From NCBI GenBank assembly GCA_964444625.1, contig CAYUHZ010000006.1:1-33027 (forward strand): a DNA stretch of 33,027 bases, given 5' to 3'. The position numbers and the translations under genes were made by a program. Each line of letters opens with the position of its first letter. Position 1 is the stretch's first letter. Of this stretch, positions 7,124-14,548 are shown piece by piece. Source of the DNA: CAYUHZ01 sp964444625. Its GTDB lineage: Bacteria; Patescibacteriota; Patescibacteriia; Patescibacteriales; GWC2-42-12. Below the pieces are notes generated by a model. That model saw only the letters and a program-made list of their open reading frames with translations. It had not been told where the DNA came from and searched no databases.

Positions 7124-7151
7124 TTTAAGTCTAAATTTATTTTGACTTAAA
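7124..7151. promoter_or_regulatory. 28-bp inverted repeat, site 2
   Basis: TTTAAGTCTA (7124-7133), an 8-base spacer and TTGACTTAAA (7142-7151), nine of ten matched. A shortened half-site TTTAATCTA lies between sites 1 and 2 at 7107-7115. Confidence 0.68.
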
Positions 7152-7291
7152 AAACGTATTTTTAATTTTTATTCACTATTTTATGAATAATACCTTAATC
7201 CAGAAAATATTTCCATCTTGAAATCAATAATAAAATCAAAGCATCTTAATAATTTACAACTTCAGTATGATTATAATCTGTTTTACTAATT

Positions 7292-7319
7292 TTTAAGTCT
7301 ATAAATTCATAGACTTAAA
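7292..7319. promoter_or_regulatory. 28-bp inverted repeat, site 3
   Basis: TTTAAGTCTA (7292-7301), an 8-base spacer and TAGACTTAAA (7310-7319): the half-sites are perfectly inverted. It is the best copy, about 320 bases upstream of the sigma factor gene. A TTTAGATTAA variant half-site follows at 7322-7331. Confidence 0.72.
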
Positions 7320-7642
7320 GCTTTAGATTAATAATACAAAATATTAAAAATAAAGCAAGGCTTTTTATCTGTTATATTATTTTTTTTCGATAATTAAATA
7401 TTAACTTTTTAATCAATCTATCCTGACTGAACTTGGTTTTTTTAATCGGTTTTATTATTTGCTGAATATATTCCTATTTATTTCACCTTTTACTTGTTTT
7501 TTTAAACCTATTATGTTATGTTTATAATTAACAAATGGGCCAGTTCAGTCCGTTTTTGTTTAGCTTTTTCAAGCAGGTTGCTTGCTATTTTTTAATATTA
7601 TTTTTCTACTGTAACGTTTTTTTACTTTTTACGTATAATTAA
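7320..7642. other. AT-rich intergenic region before the sigma gene
   Basis: No coding frame is credible here. The stretch is strongly AT-rich. GACTGAACTTGG (7425-7436) and CCAGTTCAGTC (7540-7550) form an imperfect distant inverted pair. A short hairpin CAAGC...GCTTG near 7570-7584 is followed by a T-rich tract and could be a weak terminator. Confidence 0.4.
7610..7639 (+). promoter_or_regulatory. Putative promoter at the sigma gene
   Basis: A perfect TATAAT (7634-7639) has only a weak -35 (TGTAAC or GTAACG near 7610). The expected start of transcription, near 7646, would fall just after the assigned ATG at 7643, so either the start codon or the promoter call is off. Confidence 0.35.
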
Positions 7643-8233
7643 ATGATAATAGACGGCATTAAAAATTATTTAAACACCCACGAAAAGATACTCCATCGCC
7701 AGTTAAAAAACAAGGAACGGGAAGCTTTTATCAGGTGCTACGATCTTTATGCAGCCGATGTTTATCGTTTTATTTATTTTAAGCTGGGGAACAAAGAAGA
7801 AGCGGAAGATTTGACCTCGGCAACTTTTTTAAAAATTTGGAGTTGCGCTCAAGAAGGCAGGGTGATTGACTATGCCACCCTGAAGGCCCTGCTTTACAAG
7901 ACTGCCCGCAATTTGATCATTGACCACTACCGCAAGAACAAGAAACGGGAAAATATTTCCTTGGACGAAGTTGAGCAGATTGATTTGACCGACGAACAGC
8001 AGAATCTGCTCAAGCAAACCGAAGCGAAATTCGCGCAGGAGGTTTTGGCGGAAAATATTACCAAACTGAAAGACGAATATCGCGAGGTGATAATTTTGCG
8101 TTTTGTTAATCAGCTTTCTATCGGCGAGATCGCTGAAATATTGGGCAAGACCAGCGGCAATACCCGCGTATTGGTTTTCCGGGCGCTAGGCGCTCTGCGC
8201 GAATTGATCAACCAAAGCAAATTGAACAAATGA
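7643..8233 (+). CDS. ECF-type sigma-70 family RNA polymerase sigma factor
   Basis: The protein has 196 residues. Region 2 is seen as REAFIRCYDLYAADVYRFIY...KEEAEDLTSATFLKIW with TLKALLYKTARNLIIDHYRK, and region 4 as LKDEYREVIILRFVNQLSIGEIAEILGKTSGNTRVLVFRALGALRE. These are the two domains of group-4 (ECF) sigma factors, which direct RNA polymerase to small regulons. The stop codon overlaps the start of the next gene (ATGA), which encodes a membrane protein, the usual pairing of a sigma factor with its membrane-bound regulator. The first twenty residues are not conserved-looking, and the TATAAT three bases before the ATG leaves the start codon uncertain. Confidence 0.88.
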   Translation: MIIDGIKNYLNTHEKILHRQLKNKEREAFIRCYDLYAADVYRFIYFKLGNKEEAEDLTSATFLKIWSCAQEGRVIDYATLKALLYKTARNLIIDHYRKNKKRENISLDEVEQIDLTDEQQNLLKQTEAKFAQEVLAENITKLKDEYREVIILRFVNQLSIGEIAEILGKTSGNTRVLVFRALGALRELINQSKLNK

Positions 8234-9165
8234 ACGAACGAGATATCATCAAACAATTGCATAGCTTAAAACAGATTGAACCAGATTCAAATTGGCAAGC
8301 CAAGAATCGGGAGATTTTGTATAGTCAGGTTTTTAGCCAATCAACCGCGCCCCAAAATCCGGAGAGCTTGTTTGCTAGTTTGTCGGCCGGGTTGGATTAT
8401 GCCGCCGGCAGATTTTCGGCGGTTTTCCTCCAGCCGGCTTGGGTAGCGGCTTCCATTATTTTGGTTTTCACCTTGAGCATCGGCGGGAGCGTCTATGCCT
8501 CGCGCAACGCCAAGCCGGGCGATTCCCTCTATGTCGCCAAGATGATCAGCGAGAAGGCGCATCTGGCCGTTACTTTCAACGAAACGGAAAAGGCCAAGCT
8601 GGGAGTGACTTTCGCCGGCAACCGCGCCAAAGAGATTACGCAAATCCTGGCCGAACCATCCGACAACAAAGAAGCGCAAGCCGAGCAGGTCAAGCAACTG
8701 GAGAGCGATTTTAAAAAAGAAATTTCCACCGTCATTACCCGCTTGTCCAAAGCCAAGGTCGCCAAGCAAACCCCCGAGAATGAACAGCCGGCTGAAAACA
8801 ACCAGGAAGAAAAATCAAACCCCGAAGAAATAGGAGTTTTCGGAGCTAATCTGGGAAAAGACAACAAGAGAATGGAAATATTTGAACAGCAAAAAACTGA
8901 ACCGATCACAACTGTAAGCTCCGAAGCCAAACCTCAGGCAGCGGAAGCCAAGCCAAGCCAGCAGTCCACCTCCACCGAAGAAGCCAAGCCGGCTACCGCC
9001 AAGCCCGCTCAGATTGAGAAAGTATTGCAAGAGGCCGAGAAATTATTAATAGAAGAAAAAAATATTCAAGGCAGTTTGGATAAATTGGATGAAGCTAAAG
9101 TGATTATCAATAATCCGGAGTCGAAGGCAGCAGGAGAGACGGACGCAACCTCAACCCAGAAGTAA
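8230..9165 (+). CDS. DUF5667-type membrane protein, likely anti-sigma partner
   Basis: The protein has 311 residues. The N-terminal ~70 residues are soluble. One transmembrane segment (about residues 72-92, WVAASIILVFTLSIGGSVYA) is followed at once by a DUF5667-like domain: AKPGDSLYVAKMISEKAHLAVTFNETEKAKLGVTFAGNRAKEI. The C-terminal third is low-complexity, rich in Glu, Lys, Ala and Pro, and probably extended outside the membrane. Translational overlap with the sigma gene suggests that the cytoplasmic part binds the sigma factor; this is inference, as no classical zinc anti-sigma motif is seen. A helical stretch at the C-terminus (QIEKVLQEAEKLLIEEKN) is reminiscent of surface-exposed helical bundles. 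Confidence 0.75.
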   Translation: MNERDIIKQLHSLKQIEPDSNWQAKNREILYSQVFSQSTAPQNPESLFASLSAGLDYAAGRFSAVFLQPAWVAASIILVFTLSIGGSVYASRNAKPGDSLYVAKMISEKAHLAVTFNETEKAKLGVTFAGNRAKEITQILAEPSDNKEAQAEQVKQLESDFKKEISTVITRLSKAKVAKQTPENEQPAENNQEEKSNPEEIGVFGANLGKDNKRMEIFEQQKTEPITTVSSEAKPQAAEAKPSQQSTSTEEAKPATAKPAQIEKVLQEAEKLLIEEKNIQGSLDKLDEAKVIINNPESKAAGETDATSTQK

Positions 9166-9192
9166 TTTTCATTTTCCAATTATCAATTTTCA

Positions 9193-9220
9193 TTGAATTT
9201 TCAATGATGCAATTTTCAAA
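9193..9220 (+). repeat. AT-rich flank repeat, copy 1
   Basis: This 28-base sequence, starting TTGAATTTTCAAT and ending CAATTTTCAAA, recurs at 24637-24664 with two mismatches. Here it includes the ATG codons of the four-helix-bundle gene. Confidence 0.75.
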
Positions 9221-9575
9221 TAATAATTATAACATGGAAGAACGTACCGCTAAATTGGGTGAAGAGGTGATAAAATTTTGCAAGAGTATTAAATTAGATA
9301 TAATCAACAAGCCAGTTACAAACCAACTGATACGTTCAGGTACTAGCATTGGAGCAAACTACTGTGAAGCTAATAATGCCAGCTCAAGGAAGGATTTTAA
9401 GGATAAAATTTTCATCTGCAAGAAAGAAGCCCAAGAAACAAAACATTGGCTCAGGATGATGTCGCAATGTGTTCCGGAAAGAAAAGAAGATTTGAGAAAA
9501 ATTTGGCAAGAAGTTCAAGGAATAACAATGATTTTTCAGAAAATTATCTCAACCTTGAGGGAAGGAAATAATTGA
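9204..9575 (+). CDS. Four-helix-bundle protein (23S rRNA IVP/S23 family)
   Basis: The 123-residue product has the family pattern MEERTAKLGEEVIKFCKSIK, then VTNQLIRSGTSIGANYCEANNASSRKDF and KKEAQETKHWLRMM. The arginine-serine-glycine/SIGANYxEA motif is diagnostic for the four-helix-bundle family (TIGR02436) first seen in 23S rRNA intervening sequences. Its function is unknown; in many bacteria the gene is dispersed as if mobile. The true start may be ATG 9234 (MEERT), because the two ATGs at 9204-9209 lie in the AT-rich flank repeat. Flanking sequence on both sides is made of short TTTTCAATTTTCA-like motifs and their complements, and a similar gene-less flank occurs near 24640. Confidence 0.9.
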   Translation: MMQFSNNNYNMEERTAKLGEEVIKFCKSIKLDIINKPVTNQLIRSGTSIGANYCEANNASSRKDFKDKIFICKKEAQETKHWLRMMSQCVPERKEDLRKIWQEVQGITMIFQKIISTLREGNN

Positions 9576-9659
9576 AAATTTATTGTAAATTGGAAAATGG
9601 TAATTGTAAATTAAACTTTAGCGCCGATCAATTTTTCCATCTATAATAGGCGGGAGAAT

Positions 9660-9943
9660 TAATCCGCGTTAAGCGGATTGGGTTAGACTAGCAAGGTCGA
9701 TTCCGCCCTTGGCGGTAGGTTTGACCAAAACTAATTAAACTTGCTTTTTACAATTTTTTGCGAAAATAAACGTCTTAAAAGAAGAGTAAACCAACAAAGC
9801 TTCCCCGCTTCACTTGCCATCAAGGCAGCGGACGGGCAGTACTTCCCATGCATTTACTTCCCGCCGAAACCGTCTTTGACGATAGGCGAGGCGGGGGAAC
9901 GGGATTCCGGTTGATTTGCTCAACCGCCAAGACGCGGTTTTTC
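9660..9943 (+). promoter_or_regulatory. Structured region upstream of the S-layer gene
   Basis: This 400-base gap has no credible frame but several hairpins: AATCCGC/GCGGATT (9661-9679); GGTC (9695-9698) with GACC (9723-9726), enclosing CCGCC/GGCGG; GGTTGA/TCAACC (9909-9925); and AACCGC/GCGGTT (9922-9939) followed by T. The last two share bases 9922-9925 and cannot form together, as in an attenuator. It may be the 5' leader of the S-layer mRNA; no known riboswitch was recognised. AAAGGAAG (9963-9970) is a clear ribosome binding site, and TAAAAT (9951-9956) could alternatively be a -10 element. Confidence 0.5.
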
Positions 9944-9976
9944 CAAAAGGTAAAATAGCACGAAAGGAAGTTTTCT

Positions 9977-12900
9977 ATGGAAAGATTAAGAAAAGCATTT
10001 GTCGCCGGCATAATCTTCACCACCGTATTGTCAATGAGCGTAGTTGTAGCGCCAAACGTAGGCGCTGCCGCTGCCGATGGTGATTTGATTAAAATGGACG
10101 GACTATCATCCGTTTATTACTTGTCTGGCGGCAAGAGATACGTTTTCCCTAATGAGCAAACATATTTTTCCTGGTACGGCGATTTCTCCTCTGTTAAGAC
10201 TATTCCTCAATCCGAGTTAGAGTCTTATCCATTGGCCAAGAACGTCGCCATGAGATCAGGAACTAAGTTAGTTAAGATTACCACCGACCCCAAGGTCTAC
10301 GCCGTTGAACCGAATGGCAGCCTGGTTTGGGTCCCGAGCGAAGCGGTAGCCAGCGCTCTGTATGGCGCCAATTGGGCCAAGAGAGTTGTTGACATACCAG
10401 ACGCCTTCTTCACCAACTACACCGTGTCTTCATCGCAGGTAAGCGCTTCCGCTTATCCGGCTGGCAGTTTGGTTAAATGGGCCGGCTCAGCCGACGTCTA
10501 CTACATTAGCGCCGACGGCAAAGCCCAGAAGATCGCTACTGAAGCCGCTTTTGAAGCCAATCGCTTCAACTGGAACAATGTAAACACTGCTCCAGCCTCA
10601 GTCGCTATGCCTGCCGCTGGCGCAGATATTACCGGCGCTGTCGCGAGCATTATTGACACGTCATCTGGCGCGGGCGGAACCGCCGGCGCTGGCACCGGTC
10701 TTATGGTCTCATTGGCCTCTAACACGCCAGCCACCAGCAACATCCCTAACAGCGCAACCGGCGTTGTGTTCACGAAAGTGAATTTCACCGCATCCCAAGA
10801 TGGCGATACCACTATTACCGGATTGGTTGTCAAAAGATCGGCCTTGGGTGCATATAACGACTTGCCAAAAGTCTACATCTATGATGGCGCAACCAGATTA
10901 ACCACCGGAAAATCCATCAGCGCAAGCACTAACGAAGCGCTGTTCCACAACCTGAGCATTGTGATTGCGAAAGGCACTACCAAGACTTTATCCTTGGTGG
11001 CTGATATTGCGGCAACTGGCGGTTATAATGCCCTGGGCATCGCTTCAGCTTCGGCTATTACCACCAATGGCGCTGGTGTTTCCGGCTCATTCCCGGTTAC
11101 TGGCAATGCCATGTCAATCAGCACTGTTTCAGTTGGTAAAACCGATGTTGAATCAAACACTTCAAATAATAGCAAAAAAATTGGCGAAACCAATGTAGAT
11201 GTTGCCAGTTTTACTGTTAATGTAAATAATACAGAGGATGCCCAGTTTAAGGGCATTACTTTGTACAACAGTGGACGCGATATCTTGAATAATTTAAAGA
11301 TGTATCGCGGTTCTGATTTGGTGGCCACCGCGGTAAAGAGCGGAAGCAATTTCGTATTTACCTTGGCCACGCCTTATGAAATCGCCAAGGGTCAATCTGC
11401 GACCTTCACCGTCAAAGGTGATATCGGCGGTCGTAAGGGCGACACCGCCACCCTATATGTGCGTTATAGCGCCGATGTGGTCGTGGTTGGCAAAACCTAT
11501 GGTTATAATTTAACCGTAGACGGAACAATAGGCGGCAACGCAACGGCTTCATATGTTGATGAAGCTGTTACCGGCACTGTTACCGCTTTGTCAAGCAATA
11601 CTACTACCGCTCAAGCCGGTCAATTGACTGTTGCTTGGACTGCTCCAAACGCGGCCACTGTATCAAAGAACACTAACAACGTGGTCTTGATGAAATTCAA
11701 TTTGACCGCGCAGAACAATTTGGATATTTCCAAGTTTACTGTTGCGGTAAGCGGCACGAATTTGCATTCTGGCGACCTTGAAAACCTGGATCTGATGATC
11801 GACGGCGTCATTGTCGGAACCAAATCAACAGTTGCTACTACTACTAACAATGTCTTTACCGAAAACTTTAGCCTGCCTGCCGGCAGAACTGTTGAAGGCC
11901 AAATCGTTGTTGATGTTACAACTTCAGCCACTGGTAATGAAACTTTATTTGCAACCGTCAGAGATCTGACAAATACTGTAAATTTTGTTGCCAAAACCAA
12001 TGATGGCGACACGATAACTGAAGTTATTCCTTCTGGCGATATTATCGGCAAGACTATGACCGTTGCTGCCGCTACTTTGACCTATAATCTAGGTTCAAGC
12101 CCGGCTTCTGGCCAGACATTCGTTAAGAACTCCACCAATGCCCCGGTTGTCGGCTTCGCTTTCACTGCGGGTCCAGCCGCTGATGTCAAGATTACTTCTT
12201 TGAAGTATTCCGCTTACCTCAAGAGCAGTTCAACTGCCGCTTGGGTAACCAATCAAACTTCAGGAGCCAGAACTGTGATTACCAGCGTTGGCATCTATGA
12301 TGCTGCCGCCCCGGACACTTTATTAGCCCCGAAGAAGGCTTTGACCATCGGAGCAACCGATATCACCGTTACTTTCGATAGTTTGGGCTTCGTTGTGCCA
12401 AAAGGCACCTCCAAAGTTTTGATTGCCAAGGTTGATTTGTCAAATAGTTTCGTTAATAACGACGGAACCGACATCATCGCTTTGGACATCGCCGCTGTAG
12501 GAAGCATAGTAGCTGAATACGGATCAGGCACAAACTTGACTGCACAAACTGGTATAAGTAATAACAATCCAGATGCAGGTGTTTTTCAGACTGTTACTGA
12601 CAGCGGTACCTTGACCATGAGTCTTGATGCCGGCACTCCAGTAGCTAATTTAGTGTTAGCTGGCGCCCAGGGAGTTCCTTTCACTAAAGTGAAATTCTCA
12701 GCGTCCAAAGAAGCTTTCACTATCAGCAAACTGAGAGTTACTAACAGCGCTAATAGCAGCAACTTTACTTCTATTGCTTTGCAATATGTAGATAAAAATG
12801 GCGTTACCCAGACTCAGGCTGGAAGTTTCGTTGGTACAGTTTCAAATTTCACCGGATTGAGCATTTATGTTGATAGCGGCAAGACTGCGGTCGTAACCGT

Positions 12901-13564
12901 ATTGGGCAACATGAATACCATCGGTGGAGGAGCAGCCAATGAAAATGCATCAGCTTTGACCGTAGATACTACCGCAGACTTTAAGGCTTCAGCTGCTTCA
13001 GGTGACATTACGGCCGTTTCTTCTGGCGCAACTGCCGCAACAGGAGCGGCCATGACCCTATATAAGAGCGTACCGACCGTTGCTTTTGCCTCAAACACTC
13101 CATCAGGCACTTTGATTCCAGCCACCAATACGCATGTTGGCAAGATCAATATCACTGCTGATGGTGGTGACGATATAACTTTCTCGAACATTACTTCTTC
13201 AAGTTCGATCAGAATCTATGTCAACACCGCTACTCAGGGAGATGTATTTGGCAAAGCCATTTCTGTCAAAAACAAGAATGGTGAAACTCTATGCAGCGGA
13301 ACCGTTGCCACCTCTTCAACAGAAAATTTCTTTAATTGCAATTTTGCAACCAAGGCCTTATCTGTTGGCGCTGGCACTACTGAAGCAATTGATGTTTACC
13401 TGGATACCACTTCTCTGTCTATCGCTGGTAAATCAGTCCAGCTTTCATTAAATGATTCACTTAATTCCAATTTCATCTGGGGTATTGTCGGAACTGGTAA
13501 CTATAATACCGGTACCATCACCCTGCGCGGAAACAAGTATGGCGGATCATTGGTGAAACCGTAA
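9977..13564 (+). CDS. S-layer-like surface protein
   Basis: The 1195-residue protein has a Sec signal peptide (about residues 1-30, VAGIIFTTVLSMSVVVAPNVGA). Three N-terminal repeats (about residues 35-205) share the form G-xLIK-x-G-xx-VYY-xxx-GK, e.g. GDLIKMDGLSSVYYLSGGKR and GSLVKWAGSADVYYISADGK. About six beta-sandwich-like modules follow, each opening like GVVFTKVNFTASQDGDTTI (near residue 265) and GVPFTKVKFSASKEAFTI (near 900). Cysteines are almost absent. Size, composition, strong ribosome binding site, long leader and powerful terminator fit a major surface-layer protein, as known in Patescibacteria. The N-terminal repeats could bind the cell envelope; that is inference. It is transcribed alone. 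Confidence 0.85.
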   Translation: MERLRKAFVAGIIFTTVLSMSVVVAPNVGAAAADGDLIKMDGLSSVYYLSGGKRYVFPNEQTYFSWYGDFSSVKTIPQSELESYPLAKNVAMRSGTKLVKITTDPKVYAVEPNGSLVWVPSEAVASALYGANWAKRVVDIPDAFFTNYTVSSSQVSASAYPAGSLVKWAGSADVYYISADGKAQKIATEAAFEANRFNWNNVNTAPASVAMPAAGADITGAVASIIDTSSGAGGTAGAGTGLMVSLASNTPATSNIPNSATGVVFTKVNFTASQDGDTTITGLVVKRSALGAYNDLPKVYIYDGATRLTTGKSISASTNEALFHNLSIVIAKGTTKTLSLVADIAATGGYNALGIASASAITTNGAGVSGSFPVTGNAMSISTVSVGKTDVESNTSNNSKKIGETNVDVASFTVNVNNTEDAQFKGITLYNSGRDILNNLKMYRGSDLVATAVKSGSNFVFTLATPYEIAKGQSATFTVKGDIGGRKGDTATLYVRYSADVVVVGKTYGYNLTVDGTIGGNATASYVDEAVTGTVTALSSNTTTAQAGQLTVAWTAPNAATVSKNTNNVVLMKFNLTAQNNLDISKFTVAVSGTNLHSGDLENLDLMIDGVIVGTKSTVATTTNNVFTENFSLPAGRTVEGQIVVDVTTSATGNETLFATVRDLTNTVNFVAKTNDGDTITEVIPSGDIIGKTMTVAAATLTYNLGSSPASGQTFVKNSTNAPVVGFAFTAGPAADVKITSLKYSAYLKSSSTAAWVTNQTSGARTVITSVGIYDAAAPDTLLAPKKALTIGATDITVTFDSLGFVVPKGTSKVLIAKVDLSNSFVNNDGTDIIALDIAAVGSIVAEYGSGTNLTAQTGISNNNPDAGVFQTVTDSGTLTMSLDAGTPVANLVLAGAQGVPFTKVKFSASKEAFTISKLRVTNSANSSNFTSIALQYVDKNGVTQTQAGSFVGTVSNFTGLSIYVDSGKTAVVTVLGNMNTIGGGAANENASALTVDTTADFKASAASGDITAVSSGATAATGAAMTLYKSVPTVAFASNTPSGTLIPATNTHVGKINITADGGDDITFSNITSSSSIRIYVNTATQGDVFGKAISVKNKNGETLCSGTVATSSTENFFNCNFATKALSVGAGTTEAIDVYLDTTSLSIAGKSVQLSLNDSLNSNFIWGIVGTGNYNTGTITLRGNKYGGSLVKP

Positions 13565-13612
13565 TAGATTAGCACTTCTATATAAGTTTTTCGATAGCTA
13601 AAATCGAACACT

Positions 13613-13652
13613 CCGACCTCGGTCTAGCAATAGGCCGAGGTCGGTTTTATTT
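13613..13652 (+). terminator. Strong intrinsic terminator of the S-layer gene
   Basis: CCGACCTCGG (13613-13622) pairs perfectly with CCGAGGTCGG (13635-13644). The stem extends through a T-G pair and CTA/TAG to a GCAA tetraloop and is followed by TTTTATTT. Confidence 0.93.
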
Positions 13653-13674
13653 AAGGAAAGGCGGGGGACGGCAG

Positions 13675-13701
13675 AGAGGTTTCACCTCTATTTTCTTTTA
13701 T
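13675..13701 (+). terminator. Small hairpin between S-layer and RAYT genes
   Basis: AGAGGT (13675-13680), loop TTC, ACCTCT (13684-13689), then a T-rich tract. It could be a second terminator or a hairpin at the left edge of the transposase unit. Confidence 0.4.
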
Positions 13702-13737
13702 GATAATATTATAAATAGGTACTTAAGCATATTGTTT

Positions 13738-14457
13738 ATGCCAAAGGCAAAAATAAATTTTCAAAATGGAGATTTTTATCATATCTATAACCGCGGAGTT
13801 GATAAGAGAATTGTTTTCAATGACGAGAAGGATTATGCGCGCTTTTTATTTAGTTTAATGGAATTTAACAGAAAAGAAGTAGTCGGCAGTTTATATCAGC
13901 TGAAATTCCATAAAAATAGCAAGATTAATACCAAGGTATCCGATTCCCAATTGGGATCCGATTCCCAATTGGGAATCGGATACCCAAGCTCGTTTCCAAG
14001 TTCAAGCTTGGTTGAAATTATCGCTTTTGGTTTATTGCCAAACCATTTTCATATAATACTGAAGCAATCAACCGATAAAGGCGTTTCAAAGTTTATGCAC
14101 AAGGTTAGTTTAGGCTATACCAATTATTTTAATATAAAATACCAACGATCGGGCGTTTTGTTCCAGGGCAAGTATAAGGTCGTAAAAATTGAATCAGACA
14201 GTCAACTGCTTTATTTGTCAGCCTATATCCACGGCAACCCGGAGATCCACCGGATCGGCCGGGCGGAAAAATATCTTTGGAGCAGCTATGGGGATTATCT
14301 TGGCCGGCCAGCTAACCAAACAATGGCCAATAAAAATATTATCTTAAAAGAGTTTAGCGAAATTTCCGATTATCGCGATTATGTTAAAACAGTGGTTAAA
14401 GATTCAGGGAAGAGGAAGGAAGAGAAAAAAGAGGAGATAGAATATAGAGAAACCTAA
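13738..14457 (+). CDS. REP-associated tyrosine transposase (RAYT, Y1/HUH family)
   Basis: With the ATG at 13738 (rather than a TTG at 13732) the protein has 239 residues. Family signs are YHIYNRGVDKRIVFNDEKDY at the N-terminus, the HUH metal motif in GLLPNHFHIILKQ (HFH 103-105), and the tyrosine region GYTNYFNIKYQRSGVLFQGKYK (Y127/Y130), followed by YLSAYIHGNP. Y1 transposases nick single-stranded DNA at hairpins; RAYTs are single-copy domesticated members that spread REP palindromes. An in-frame insertion (about residues 66-90, containing SDSQLG twice) is encoded by a 50-bp palindrome. The C-terminal tail is basic and charged. Confidence 0.9.
   Translation: MPKAKINFQNGDFYHIYNRGVDKRIVFNDEKDYARFLFSLMEFNRKEVVGSLYQLKFHKNSKINTKVSDSQLGSDSQLGIGYPSSFPSSSLVEIIAFGLLPNHFHIILKQSTDKGVSKFMHKVSLGYTNYFNIKYQRSGVLFQGKYKVVKIESDSQLLYLSAYIHGNPEIHRIGRAEKYLWSSYGDYLGRPANQTMANKNIILKEFSEISDYRDYVKTVVKDSGKRKEEKKEEIEYRET
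13935..13984. repeat. 50-bp palindrome inside the RAYT gene
   Basis: Arms of 21 bases (13935-13955 and 13964-13984) are perfectly complementary around an 8-base centre. The arms contain GATTCCCAATTGGG. The same stretch is also a tandem duplication of an 18-base unit (13939-13956 and 13957-13974), so the reading frame is kept. A second, smaller inverted repeat, CCAAGCT/AGCTTGG, follows directly. Confidence 0.92.
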
Positions 14458-14490
14458 GTTTCCAAGCTTTTCCTTTTGAAATTCATAGTT

Positions 14491-14519
14491 TTGCTAAAAA
14501 AATTATTTTTTGCTAAGAT
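14491..14519 (+). promoter_or_regulatory. Promoter of the O-antigen-ligase-like gene
   Basis: TTGCTA (14491-14496), a 17-base spacer and TAAGAT (14514-14519) preceded by TGC (extended -10). It lies 30 bases upstream of the ATG. Confidence 0.7.
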
Positions 14520-14548
14520 TATAGCATTAATCGTTTTATAAATTTTTT

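Noticed and set aside
7062..7331. CRISPR array or plasmid-type iterons in the TTTAAGTCTA region
   Set aside because: Spacing is irregular between sites, units are inverted pairs, and there is no cas or rep gene nearby; regulatory sites fit better.
8341..8930. Long reverse-strand frames opposite the DUF5667-type gene
   Set aside because: They mirror the codon bias of the forward gene, have no start signals and no protein-like motifs.
9660..9976. Known riboswitch class in the S-layer leader
   Set aside because: I could not match the conserved bases of c-di-GMP, SAM, preQ1, TPP or other common classes.
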